Source of the DNA: Buxus sempervirens
Taxonomy: Eukaryota; Streptophyta; Magnoliopsida; Buxales; Buxaceae
DNA length: 64,000 bases
Reading direction: 5' to 3'
Assembly: GCA_947561395.2 (NCBI GenBank)
Contig: OX387184.1
Coordinates: forward strand, 23,798,766-23,862,765
The notes beneath the pieces were generated by a model that searched no databases, had not been told where the DNA came from, and saw only the letters and a program-made list of their open reading frames with translations. Both the position numbers and the translations under genes were made by a program. Shown here piece by piece: positions 44,806 through 57,537 of the stretch (positions within the stretch are counted from its first letter, which is position 1; each line of letters begins with the position of its first letter).

Positions 44806-46239
44806 ATGGCATCTTCATCCTCGACTAAGAGAGTTCGCTTCCCTAGGATAGAGAAGTGTGCCTTTGATACCCCTTGGATCCGTTCTTAGACAAGGCAATT
44901 GCAAGGAGATGAACAAATTAAATGGGAACAGAAATACCACATGGGACAAACTCTATCCCTATTAAATGTGCCCATTAATTGGGACATGATTCAAGCGGCC
45001 CTACCTTTCTGGGATCCCCAACTTTCACTCTTTAGATTTGGAACTAATGAGCTGACTCCCACAATTGAGGAATTCGAACTATTCCTCCGATTCCGTGACC
45101 ATGGAGAACCAGCCAGGCCAAACCTCAAAGATTGCTACAAGAATGAAGCTTGTACTTTCTTTGGCCTACCCAGAGGAGAATTCCAGACTTTAGGAGGTGA
45201 CCAAGCATTCACTCGGGTCTCTAAAACCTTCCTTGCTAAAAAGATAAGGGACAAAAAGCAGGAAAGACCCCGTGTTTGGTGGGACACCTTCACCCTCGTG
45301 GTTCTGTCACAGCTTTTCTTTCCTACTGGGGGAGACACCATTAATTTGGCCCTCATGGAAATTGTAGACCATCTTCAAGTGAAATTCCGAATTGCACCAC
45401 TGATCCTTGCTCAGTTATATCATGCCTTGACCATGACCAAGAACGGAACTAGAAGGTTTCAAGGATGCGCTCCTCTCCTACACATTTGGCTCCAAGATCA
45501 CCTGATGGTTGCTGAACCTGTCAGCCCACGTTATGGGTATGTCCGTGACAATGTCACATTGATGGCCCGAAGAGAGATTAGACCAGACTTACCCTCCAGA
45601 GAGGACTGGTTTGACCACTTTCTCCAGTTGAAAGGAGAAACTGATATAAGATGGGGAGGCACATTTAACCAAACATATACCCCCGTCATAGCTTTCAGGA
45701 AAAGACATTGCCTAGCCTTGATAGGCCTGACTCATGCCATGCCATACTATCCGGATCGAATTCTGAGACAGTTTGGGAAGTCTCAGGGAATACCAATCAA
45801 GGATGAGGCGGAAGAATTAACTGGCCCACTTACATGGGAATTGAAGAAAAAATTGGTGAAGGAATGGCAACATGTGCACATACTCCAAGAGGACATTTTC
45901 ATTGCATCCGACGTTCGTAATTACGAACAATTGATTGCTCGAGAAACTGGCCTAGACAACCCACCTCCTCTCCATATTGTCACCTTTGACGATATCCCAG
46001 TTCCACCCCCTGACACATACAGGGATAGGGTGGCCGAACTGCGGGAATCTCATTCTCGAATCCACCGTGCATACGTGGATTCCGAGTGTAAAAACAAGCA
46101 GGCCAATGAGGCCCTTCAACAGCAGCTTGACACCATGCGCAGACGCGCAAAAGAGGACCGACGTCTGCGGAATAAACTTCTGCGTGCCTTGAAAAGGCGA
46201 GACGTATCTTCTCATTATGATGATGACCAACCTAGCTAG
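44806..46239 (+). pseudogene. Element B ORF1 (PMD/DUF7745-like extra ORF)
   Basis: An extra protein gene between LTR and gag, as in Ogre elements. The amino part has WDPQLSLFRFGTNELTPTIE, the line typical of plant mobile domain-related proteins (FRFG..EL.PT.EE). The carboxy part (LLHIWLQDHL, WFDHFLQLKGETDIRWGGTF, GLTHAMPYYPDRILRQFGKS, KEWQHVHILQED) aligns with the antisense ORF of element A. It ends in a basic, Arg/Lys-rich helical tail. It is nearly whole, with about one interruption near the start. Role in the element's life cycle unknown. Confidence 0.8.
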
Positions 46240-46369
46240 ACTCTGGGTTTGTTTGTTTTTTTTAATCATGTAATTGCTTGTTCTGAATTTTGGCATTGTA
46301 CTTCCTTTTCCATGAAGTGTTTTGTGTTAGATTTAATAAAGTCAATTAAGACATCCCCCCAATTCCTTT

Positions 46370-46890
46370 TTCAAACAATCTGGCCCCAATCCATCAACTT
46401 CAAAATTTTCAGGGGTTCTAAATAAAGAACACCCAATTCTTACCCAACTTTCAAATCTTCAGAGATTATCAATTCTGAATTTAAATCTTAAATCTTTAAG
46501 GGTTTTGAATAAAGAACACCCAATTCTCACCAACTTTCAAATTTTCAGAAATTATCAATTTCAAATTTAAGTCTTTAAGGGTTCGGAATAAAGAACACCC
46601 AATTTAAAAATTTCAGGCGATCTGAGTAAAGAACTCGCCAAATTCTTTTAAATCTTTAAACTTAAGGGTTCTAAATAAAGAACACCCCATTCTCGCAACC
46701 AATTCTAAAGCTTTCAGGCAATCTGAATAAAGAACTTGCCAAGAGAATCTTTAAACCCAAGGGGTTCTAAGTAAGAACACCCCATCCTTATCAACTCTTA
46801 AACTTTCAAGTTTCAAGTTTAAGCCTTAAAACCCCTGGATTCTGAATAAAGAACACCCAATCCCTTGAGCTCAGATCACACCCGTCTGAT
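46370..46890 (+). repeat. Element B leader array 1 (AATAAAGAACACCC)
   Basis: Irregular repeats around GGGTTCT(A/G)AATAAAGAAC and ACTTTCAAAT(C/T)TTCAG, about seven copies of variable length. Confidence 0.75.
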
Positions 46891-46899
46891 TTAAAAGAT

Positions 46900-47450
46900 C
46901 ATACGGTCAGCCTATGGGGCACTAATGCCACTGGTGTTTAAACCAGAAAATTGGCAGAGGATCGTCCTGGCATAGCATACCCCGTTGTGTGGCATCAAGG
47001 TCAAGCAACTAAGCTAACGACTAAGGTACGCTCGGGTATCCCTAGCCGAACTCTTGGGACACTAATGCCACTGGTGTTTAAACCAGAAAATTGGCAGAGG
47101 ATCGTCCTGGCATAGTATACCCCGTTGTGTGGCACAAAGGTCAAGCAACTAAGCTAACGACTAAGGTACGCTCGGGTATCCCTAGCCAAACTCTTGGGGC
47201 ACTGAAGCCACTGGTAATTAAACCAAAAAGTTGGTGGAAGATCGTCCTGGCATAGCCTTCCCCGTTGTGAGGCGTCAATGTTAATGGTGATTAAACCAAC
47301 GACTAGCTAAGACACGCCCGGGAACTACTAGCCGAAGTTAGGTGCTAAAACCATTAGAGATTAAACTAAAAATTGGTTGAGGTACACCTGGATGTTGCTG
47401 TTTAGCTCATCCCCTGCGGAGACTTAACATGGTCCAACCTCGTAATACTG
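46900..47450 (+). repeat. Element B leader array 2 (140 bp)
   Basis: ACTAATGCCACTGG recurs at 46921 and 47061, and ACTGAAGCCACTGG at 47201, an exact 140-bp spacing, followed by a more diverged fourth unit. Confidence 0.85.
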
Positions 47451-47454
47451 AGCT

Positions 47455-47900
47455 CAAACCAACCTTTTAAATTTCGGGTTCTCTTTCCCAACCGTTTGGT
47501 TGAAATAGATCAGTCTAAACCGGGTTCCATTTCCCAGCCATTTGGCTAAAATAGACCAGTCTAAACCGGGTTCTTTCCCCCAGCCATTTGGCTAAAACAG
47601 ACCAGTCTAAATCGGGTTCTCTCCCCCAACCTTTGGTTAAAACAGATCAGTTTAGGGTTCTCTTTCCCAGCCGTTTGGCTAAAATAGATCAGTCTAAATA
47701 GGGTTCTCTTTCCTAGCCGTTTGGCTAAAACAGATCAGTTTAAACCGGGTTCTATTTCCCAGCCAGACCAGCCTAAACCGGGTTCTCTTTCCCAGCCGCT
47801 TGGTTAAAACAGACCAGTCTACACCGGGTTCTCTTTCCCAGCCGCTTGGCTAAAACAGACCAATCTAAACTGGTTCGGCTAAAATAGATCAAGCTTAAGA
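47455..47900 (+). repeat. Element B leader array 3 (46 bp)
   Basis: GGGTT...CCCAGCC(A/G)TTTGGCTAAAA...CAGTCTAAA recurs at about 47476, 47522, 47568 and 47614, a 46-bp spacing, for eight or nine units. Confidence 0.85.
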
Positions 47901-48019
47901 GTCCCTATCATTTTCAAAATAATTCAAATAAATTAATCCTTGATCCTTCTTTACAGTTAGAATACATCAATAATCATGCATATAAGTTGCACTAATATTC
48001 GCCGGTTGCCCTTCCCAGG

Positions 48020-49460
48020 TACCAAAATTGCTTCTCGAAGCCCTTACCTGTTAAGATCCAGAAAAAGACTTGAGATGGAGCAGCCAAGGGAACAGACCTC
48101 GTCAGGACAGGACCAGGCAGAGTCCAGCCAGACACAGACAGTGACTGACCTACAACAGAGGATTGACGATATGGGGACTATTATTCAAGAGTTAATGGCA
48201 GAATTAAGAGAACTCAGGATGACTCCCCCAGCTGCACCAGTGACCCTGCAGCAACCAATTGTTCCACCACAGATGGATGCTCCACCACCATACCCTGTGT
48301 ACCCAGCACCGTTAGTACCACCTCCGCCCCCACAGGCAGTACCTCTTCCACAAACTATTGCACCTGCCCAACTAGGGCAAGAAGAGGAAGATTGGTATAG
48401 AACACAACAAGCCCAATTTGATGAAAAGATGGCTGCCACTAAGTCAGAGGTAGATGCTTTGCGTGAAGAGCTAAAAAGCCTACGACCCAGTGTGGTCCCC
48501 ATGGAGGCTACTTTAGACAGCCTCTGCTTCTTCTCCGATGTTCAACTTCCACCGAAATTCTAGTGCCCTGGCTTGCATCAGTTTGATGGCACCGGGTGCC
48601 CGTTAAACCACCTAAGGTCATACTCTGGAGATATGTGTCAATATGCCAAAGATGAAAAAACCATGATACAGTTCTTTCAGAGGTTGCTGACAGGAGCAGC
48701 ATACAATTGGTTTTTGGGTTTGGATAAGACTAAGATCAAAAGTTGGAATGATTTAGCTGCCAAGTTCATCCAGTAATACCGATTGAACAGTCAGATAGTT
48801 CAGACCAGGGCAGAATTACAAAGGCTCTCCAAGAAGAATCAAGAGTTAGTACGAGAATATGCCAAGAGATGGAAAGAATTGGCGACCCTAGTCCAACCCC
48901 CACTACTTGAACAGGAGATAACCTCCTTGTTCATTGCATCACTTGGACAGCCATTCTTTTCCCTGCTACTAGGGCAAAGTACTTCTAACTTCAATGACTT
49001 GATTCTAACGGCAGACAGAATTGAAGATGTTGTAAGGGCTGGAAAGATAGATGGTAGTGGTTAGGGCCCTACACAGAGGAGGCCTGCAACCGGACAGAGT
49101 GGCAGAAATCAGGGGCAAGAGCCTAGGAGGCAGGAAACTCAGGCAGTTAATTATGTATAGCCAGCACAGCCCTATCACATTGTCCAGAGGAATGAAAGTC
49201 AGGGGCAGCCTTTGAGAAGGACGAGAGAAGAGGCAGAGGCAAGGATGAAGAGGGTGTTTACCCCGCTGCCTTATGCACCTGCAGAATTGTTGTCTACACT
49301 GCTGAAGAAGGGGTACCTTCAAATCAAGCCTCCCAACCCCAGAATGATCAACTCACGAAATTATAATGTAGCAGAGAGATGCGAGTATCATTCTGGAGCT
49401 CCCGGGCATTCAACAAATCGATGCTGGGACTTGAGGCATGACATACAAGTCTGATAGATA
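48020..49460 (+). pseudogene. Element B gag region
   Basis: Tat-type Gag with a Gln/Pro-rich leader, a coiled segment, then FDGTGCPLNHLRSYSGDMCQ, FFQRLLTGAAYNWF, LVREYAKRWKELA, GQPFFSLLLGQ and FTPLPYAPAELLSTLL...YHSGAPGHSTNRCW. Same domain order as A and C. It is broken, with several interruptions; non-domain Pro-rich sequence continues to about 50185. Confidence 0.88.
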
Positions 49461-50184
49461 GTAAGAAGATCTCTGTAGATCCCCCATCACCAGCAGCACC
49501 TACTCCTCCTACTGGTACAGCCACTAACCCTCTCCCAGACCATAATAAGGCTTCTGGCAGTGGAGCAGTACATCAGGTCACCAGTGATCAAGGCAGTAAA
49601 CTACAGGTTGACCCGTCCTTACTGATTGGACGACCGGGGTAAGTTGTCAGGATTCATCTCCAAGAAGGGGCAATTTATCAACAGATACATGTCATTAATG
49701 AAGATGAGAATGAAGAAACCTTCATGGGGTTCCCTCTGGTGCATTTCAACTTTCCCAAACCAGAGCCCTTCTATCCTCCACCTGTCCCAAACTCACCCCC
49801 ATTAAACATCTTCGACATGATGAACAACCCATTCAATGAGCCTGTGGACTTCCTACTAGAACCACCCACCCTCAACTTACACCAACTTCACCTTGACCCA
49901 ACCTACTCCGCTGTGCCTCCACCTTACCAATTCCTCCCCATGTACCACGAATCCACCATCACTTCCACTGAAAGAGAAGTCAATCGGATCACCCGTTCCG
50001 GTCGATACATAAACCCTAACCCTCCACCTGCACTAGAGGGAGAGACTAGTGAAGAAAGAACAAGGAAAGAAAAAGGGAAGGATGTGGCTACTGAATTGCC
50101 ACAGACCCACAAAAAGAAAGGGAAGGCTCCAGAAGAAGAAATTGAAAACTCCACTATAGTGTCTTCACTCCAGAGTATGATCTA

Positions 50185-51495
50185 GTGCAGCAGTTGAATA
50201 AGACACCAGCCCAGATATCCATTATGCGTCTCTTATTGGATTCAGACAAACATAAAGACGTACTTATGAAAATACTGGGTGATACTCATGTGCCGGACAA
50301 CATCAGCCCTGAGCAGTTGGAGACAGTAATGTCTATAATTGCTATTCCAGAAGCAATCTATTTTTCCTTAGCAGACTTGCCCCCTGAAGGTTATAATCAC
50401 ACGGAGCCTCTGTTTATCACTGTAAGGTGCTCCGACTTAATAGTGAGACGGGTCATGATAGATAACGGGTCAGCTCTGCATATCTACCCAGTCAGGACCT
50501 TCCACAGTCTGCAGCTAAATGTTGATTTGATCAAACCCAGCTCCAATAATGTCCGCGGGTTTGACAATGCCAAGAAGGATTCCCTTGGGGAAGTTACTCT
50601 GGAAGTTACAATTGCTGAAAGGGCCTTCTTCGTCACCTTTGAGTTGATGGACATCAATGCCTCATTTAATTTGCTGATTGGAAGACCTTGGCTACATCAA
50701 GCAGGGGCAGTCCCGTCCACCTTACATCGAATGATCAGATTTATTTCAGGAAATCAATTGATCACGGTTCATGCAGAAAATCACAGAGAATTTGAACAAG
50801 GAGGGGTACCTGTGATTGATTATGAACTGCCTACTTCCTTAAACTTCCAAGCCATTGAGATGGTGCAAGTAAATCGCATTCCTACTCCTCTGCAATCAGA
50901 CTTGTCCCGTAGAAGGAAAAGGAAAAGCATGTTCGGTGCTGCTGAATGCGCCGACTGGGGCCTCCGAGTAGGAGATGGTTTGAGCAAATACAAGCAAGGC
51001 ATCAAGTCTGCAATCCAACCATGTGACAAATCTGTGGGCTTTGGATTGGGGTTTGTTCCTGAACCTGAAGACTATGCCAGGTTATTTGGCATGAAAGCTG
51101 AACGAAAGAGGGTGCGAGCAGAAGGAAGGGACCCACACTGGCCCATCTGTGTACATGGCCAGTTATACCATCACTTTACCAATATGGAGAGGGAAACCGC
51201 ACAGGCCATTCAGAACATAGTCCCCCAGGGATGGGGTGATGAATTCAATGATCCAGTTGATCAAGTGGAAGCTAATTATCTGCAAAGGTTATGGGACCAA
51301 CCTCCCTTGCCCCAGGAAACAGTTACAGAAGAAAACTCAGAAGCTCTCAGTGGGTTGATGGAAGAATTGTCTGCTTTATTCTCTTGGCAGTCAGTTGACA
51401 CCGAAAAACCGGCTATCCCGGAAGAGGCATTTGCCTACCCATCAGATGAGTTCGAGGCACCACCAACTGAGGCTGAAGAAGAAGAGCCAGCTTAG
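50185..51495 (+). pseudogene. Element B protease region
   Basis: Aspartic protease with RRVMIDNGSALHIYPV (Asp codon at 50461) and LLIGRPWLHQA, preceded by the QLNKTPAQISIMRLLLDS line shared with element A. A G-patch-like part (GDGLSKYKQG, GLGFVPEPE) follows, then an acidic tail. The usual Tat order before RT. Confidence 0.88.
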
Positions 51496-52391
51496 TACAT
51501 CTACATGATGGAAAGCCAGGATAGTTCAGGAGAACCCACTCCAAGGCAAAGGTCTCCCCCACCTCCCATCTGCATTATACACCCAAGTACAAGGGATGGT
51601 CTGGGTCAGATGTTCCAGAATATGCCCCAAGTACTGGGACTGCCTACTGAGTTGGCTTATCATGAAACTTATGGTAACTGGGCCCCTGACGAACATTCTT
51701 CCAGCAGGAGGGATGATTCATCAGAAAAATCTGTAACCAAGGCATTGCCTAAGGTGGAACCACCCAACGAAGTCACTATTCGGGTACCAGGGCTGTCATC
51801 CGCTGCGGGGTATGGATCAGTGTATCATCAGAAGATTCAAGACAGCATCAACCAAAGAAGGGCACAGCTGATGACCCCATCTGCATCCCCTCTGATAGCA
51901 GCATCAGCATGATACAAACCGGGAAGGTGAATGCGGTGACTGCTGTAACCAAGGACAAGCACGCATTGCAGAACTGGAGTTTGACGCCACTTGCCACTCG
52001 CAAAGCCGAACTACCACAGGGAGTTTCTTCTACTTCTGAAATTCCCCCTGTAGATATTGCTGCACTTTTTAATAAATGCGTGAAGTCTTTTGATTATTTT
52101 TCTGCTTCTGTAAATAATTCTGCAAATAAGCAAACCCAAAATCGCAACCTTAGTATCAATCTCGACGCACACCCGAAAAATTCGGAGCACGAGATAGATA
52201 ATCAGGCTGCCAAAATCAAACAAAAACAAAAAGGTCAAAAAGAACAAAAAGAAATTCATAGTGTTGAGCAGAAATCAGATAGCAACACTTACTCATCACA
52301 ACCCGATGATTCAGAAATTATCCCCAGTGATTCTTCTGAACTTGAGGATAATGATGAATCACGGGAGGCCCCACCTGAAATCTGATTCGCC

Positions 52392-53735
52392 TTGTACAGG
52401 CATGAAAAGGGTCTCCAGGCTAACATTGAGGAAACTGAACCTATCAACATAGGTGACACAGCACATCCAAGGATTCTTCAAGTTGGTAAAAAGCTGACAT
52501 TATTACAGAAAACACAGATAACTGATTTTCTAAAATCCTACACTGATGTGTTTGCACGGTCATATAAGGATATGCCTGGGTTAGACACGAATTTAGTTGT
52601 GCATCGGTTACCTATAAAGTCTGAGGCCACACCAGTGAAGCAAAAGCTCAGACGCATGAAACCAGAATGGGCCCTGCAAATCAAAGAAGAGGTCACCAAG
52701 AAGTTAAAAGCTGGGTTCTTGAAAGTTACAGATTACCCAGAATGGTTAGCAAACATTGTGCCAGTCCCAAAGAAAGATGGAAGGGTCAGGATGTGTGTTG
52801 ATTACAGGGATCTAAACAAGGCAAGCCCAAAAGATGACTTTCCATTGCCACAAATTGATATATTGGTTGATAATACTGCAACTCATTCCATGTTCTCCTT
52901 TATGGATGGATTCTCTGGGTATAATCAGATACGAATGGCACCTGAAGACATGGAGAATACTTCCTTCATCACACATTAGGGCACATACTGCTACAAAGTG
53001 ATGCCATTCGGGTTGAAGAATGCAGGTGCCACATACCAGCGGGCAATGACTTTGATATTCCACGACCTGATGCATAAGGAGATGGAAGTATATGTGGATG
53101 ACATGATTGCAAAATCAAAAGAAGAGGAAAGTCATTTGGTGAACCTTGGAAAGGTGTTTGATAGACTCAGGGAATGCAAGCTCAGGCTGAACCCGAATAA
53201 GTGTGTATTCGGCGTTACCTCAGGGAAGCTGCTCGGATTCATCGTTGGAAAACGAGGAATTGAAGTTGACCCAGTCAAAGTAAAGGCCATATTGGAGATG
53301 CCACCCCCATCCACAGAGAAAGAAGTAAGAGGTTTCCTTGGTAGGTTACAGTACATCAGTCGGTTCATAGCACAGATGACTCCCGTGTGTGAACCAATAT
53401 TCAAATTACTAAAGAAGGATAACCCAGTGGTCTGGAATAAGGATTGCCAAGAAGCGTTTGACAAAGTCAAGGCTTATTTGATGAGTCCACCAACTTTGGT
53501 TCCCCCTGTACCAGGACGACCGCTAATCATGTACTTGTCAGTCACAGAAACAGCGGCCGGATGTGTTTTAGGACAGCATGATGATATAGGAAGAAAGGAA
53601 CAAGCAATTTATTATCTGAGCAAGAAATTTACCAATTATGAAGTAAGATACACATTGCTTGAGAAGACCTACGGCGCATTGGTATGGGCAGCTCAGAAGC
53701 TCCGACATATCTTCTCAGTCATACTGTCCTTTTGA
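52392..53735 (+). pseudogene. Element B reverse transcriptase region
   Basis: Motifs PEWLANIVPVPKKDGRVRMC, VDYRDLNKASPKDDFPLPQI, FMDGFSGYNQIRMA, MPFGLKNAGATYQRAM and the catalytic YVDD at 53091-53102. It is closely related to element A's RT and broken, with about one or two interruptions. Confidence 0.92.
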
Positions 53736-53749
53736 TCTCAGATACGGAT

Positions 53750-54400
53750 CCCCTGAAGTACATTTTTGAAAAACCGATCTCCACAGGAAGGATAGCCAAG
53801 TGGCAGGTTATCTTATCTCAGTATGACATTGTCTACACCACGAGAAAGGCAATAAAGGGACAGGCAGTAGCAGATTACCTGGCAGAACACCCTGTGCCCG
53901 ACTATCAACCACTTCTCACCGGTTTACCGGATGATGAAATAATGTATGCCGAGTCAGTGGAAAAGGAAACCGGATGGCAAATGTTCTTTGATGGGGCCAT
54001 CAACATCAATGGGAAAGGGATTGGAGCAGTAATCATTTCCCCAGAAGGAATCCATCATCCAATAGCAGCAAAACTCTTGTTCGATTGCACTAACAACATG
54101 GCAGAATACGAAGCATGTGTGTTAGGCTTGCGAGCCGCAATCGAAATGAATATACAAGAGTTGAAAGTTTATGGTGATTCCTGTCTAATCATCTACCAAG
54201 TAACGGGGGATTAGCGGACTAAGGATCCAAAGTTGGTGCCATATCAGGAACTGATTAAGGAATTGGAAGGACAGTTCCAGAAGGTGACATTTGATTACAT
54301 GCTGCGAGACAGAAATCAGTTCGCAGATGCCCTGGCAACGCTGGCATCTATAGCAACCATCACTGGTGATACTTGGGTACAACCGTTGGAGATAGAAGTG
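53750..54400 (+). pseudogene. Element B RNase H region
   Basis: MFFDGAININGKGIGAVIIS, NNMAEYEACVLGLRAAI, VYGDSCLIIYQ and RNQFADALATLAS supply the acidic active-site set. About one interruption. Confidence 0.88.
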
Positions 54401-54639
54401 CGGCGTTCTCCTGTCTACTGTCTTAATGTTGAGAAGAGCACACCAAAAGGGGAACCCTGGTATGCAGACATAATGAGGTACCTGAGAAACAGGACTTTGC
54501 CAGAGAATGCCACAGCATCTGAGAGGCGCACGATTCAGAAACTGGTAGGACAGTTCTTCCTCAGTGGAGGCAAGCTATACAAGAAGTCCTATAATGATTT
54601 ACTGCTGCTATGTGTAACAGAAGAAGAGGCACAACAGCT

Positions 54640-55705
54640 GGTTGATGAAGTCCATGGGGGACAATGTGGCACACATATGAACGGGCATATGCTAGCAAGA
54701 AAAATCTTGAGAATGGGTTATTACTGGTTGACTATGGAACACGATTGCCACATACACGTAAGGAAGTGCCGGTTATGCCAAGTTTATGCTGATAACATTC
54801 ATGCACCGCCCAACACTTTGTACTCAATGACTTCTCCTTGGCCCTTCGCCATCTGGGGAATTGATATGATTAGAGAAATCCATCCGAAGGCATCAAATGG
54901 GCATCGATTCATCTTGGTTGCAATAGACTATTTTACCAAGTGGGTAGAGGCCGTGTCCTTTGCAGATGTCAAAGGGTCCCATGTACTGAAATTCATCAGA
55001 AATAATATTGTCTGTCGCTACGGTGTGCCTGAGGTACTTATCACAGACAATGCCAAGAATCTGAATAACAAGGATATGGACAAGATGTGTGGTGATTTGA
55101 AAATTAGACATCTAAATTCGACAGCGTATCGGCCCAAGATGAATGGAGCAGTAGAAGCTGCCAACAAAAATCTGAAGAAGATATTGGAAAAGATGGTAGT
55201 CACCTACAGAGACTGCCATGAGAAGTTGCCATATGCTTTGCATGCATTCCGAACCTCAATCAGGGCCTCAACCGGAGCAACTCCTTTCTCTCTTGTATAT
55301 GGAATGGAGGCAGTCCTTCCCGTGGAAGTGCAGATCCCTTCGCTCAAAATCCTGAAGGAAGCAGAGGTTGATGATGTTGAATGGGAAGAATCGAGGTTTG
55401 ACCAGTTGCAGTTGCTTGATGAGAAAAGAATTAAGGCTTTATGCCACGAGCAACTCTATCAGCAGAGAGCAGCTCGGACTTATAACAAGAAAGTAATACC
55501 ACGACACTTCAAGGTGGGCAACATTGTTATGAAAAAGATATTCCCCCACCAAGAAGAAAATAAAGGGAAATTCAAGCCAAACTATGAAGGACCATTCATA
55601 GTACACAAAGTTCTGTCCAGAGGAGCACTAATCCTACAAGAGATGGACGGAACTATTTTTCCTGAACCAATAAATGCAGATGCAGTCAAACTGTATTTCC
55701 CCTGA
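54640..55705 (+). pseudogene. Element B integrase region
   Basis: HHCC finger (HGGQCGTHMNGHMLARK to CRLCQVYAD), DDE core (WGIDMIREI, LITDNAKNL, GAVEAANKN) and carboxy-terminal GPFIVHKVLSRGALI...EMDG. The open frame is continuous through the integrase part. Confidence 0.92.
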
Positions 55706-56241
55706 GATCATTCCAATTGGGAAATGAAGAGAGACCATCCTTCACTCTCCCCCAAGCCTATAAACCCTCTCAAACACCCTAAAAGGTTCCCCTAGTTAGA
55801 CACTTTTGGGCTTGAAAATTTCTCTTCTAACCTAGTACAGGTGTTCCTTCACAACAAAAAGGGCATTCCTGGCCCCCAAAAAAAAAAAAAGAGCAATTGC
55901 GAAGAAAATAAGAAAAAGAAAAGAATAAGACAAAATAAAACGGGGAGAATGTGAACCCCACATCAAAATAAGCCAGGATGTAAGCCCCAACAATAAAAGG
56001 AGCATTATACAAACCCATAAAGTCACAACCTTTTGAGCCATTTGTCCTTCTTTCAAAACCCCAGCCTAGCCTACATTTCGTCCTACCTTGAAGACCTCTC
56101 GGATCCTAAAGTGAATGATCTTAAGCAAAACAGTCAAATCCGGATTTTCTGGTAATGACGGAATTGGATTCTCCCTGAAAGGACCAGACATAGTGAAAAC
56201 CCAAAAAGGGCGCTATGTGCAAAAAGGGTCAGTCGTTGCCT

Positions 56242-56277
<36 letters not shown>

Positions 56278-57523
56278 GGTCATGCCTTGATTAGAAAGGG
56301 AAACGCAACAAAAACAGAAGCAGATTGGACACAGTGCAAGGAAAACCAAATGATTTGAAGGGCCTAGACTGGCAGACTGTGTTTAGGTCAACGCTTCACA
56401 AAGGCCTATGATGACAAGGTTAAAAAAACCAAGCACTCTAATCTGTGTCTAACTTAAGGATTGACTTTTGTGATAATTGCAGGCACAAACACACACTAAC
56501 ACGTCTGTGTTTTTTCGTAATTATTCTGCTTAACTACCCTTGAAATTTCCCCAGCTGTGCTGCTAACCCTTGAAGAAGGGTTCATTGCCTTAATCAATAG
56601 CCATTTTTGATTGTAATGAGTAAAAGGCTTAGAATAAACCAGCTCTGCATATCCCCAATGGAGCAAACACTGATGTTGTGTTCCTTGAACAGGTCTAAAG
56701 GAGGAAGAAAGATGTAAGATGAACATGAGAAGAATATTTTGATCCTTTCTTCCCCAGCAGAGATTTCTCCCCTTTTCATCCCCAGTGGAGCTCAGAAGAA
56801 AAAAAGACCGTCAAGATTCTTAGACCCTCCAACAGAACTTCGAGAGCAAAGAAAAGCACTACAATAATCCCCAAGGAGTCGTCTTGACAAATCATATTCT
56901 CACCAGATCCCCAGAAGAGTAACTTATAAATGGGAAAAGACTCTTTAATGCCTCAACAAGAGAAAGAACCTGGCAAGGAGAAGCAACAAGGAAGAGCAAT
57001 AATGGGCCAATCCGCCCCTTCTTGTAAATTTTGATTCTCACTTTTTGTAAATAGCATAGGCTAGAGTAGGTGTGTGGTCTCCGAGATGATGGACAGCAGC
57101 GCGAAAGCTTCCTCCCGTCCTCCCACCGGCATTCCCAGTCCCAAACCTTGGCCTAGCATCCTTTGAAAAAAAAAAAAAAAACTCTCAAGAAATCAAGAAC
57201 TGAAGTCACTAAAAGCTTTAACGGAACAAACAAGAAGAAAAGAACATTGTTAAGTGCCTTGCATCAATGCCGAAACAGGCTGATGAGCTCAGATTTAATC
57301 CTATTCTTCTTTTCAAAAACAAAGAACTAAGGAACAGCCCTATTCAAACCCAAAAGAGGGTATAGGGATTCCAAAGTCAGGAAGTGATACCAGACATCTG
57401 ACACTTCCCTTTCACTAAAAACAGTTCAATGATTGAGCTCGTCGACCATGTTGACAGGAATGCAAGGTGCAAAAATAAGGTTCCTTTTTCTTCTTTGCCG
57501 TTCATCCCCTAAGGTGATTCCGG
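55706..57523 (+). other. Element B post-pol region
   Basis: Non-coding. It shares the lines TACATTTCGTCCTACC, GGTAATGACGGAATTGG and TAGTGAAAACCC with element A's post-pol region. A GA microsatellite lies at 56240-56274 and an A run at 57164-57181. Unlike A, there is no long antisense ORF here. Confidence 0.6.
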
Positions 57524-57537
57524 CAAAGAGGGGCAGC
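57524..57537 (+). other. Element B polypurine tract
   Basis: CAAAGAGGGGCAGC abuts the 3' LTR and matches element A's tract. Confidence 0.85.
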
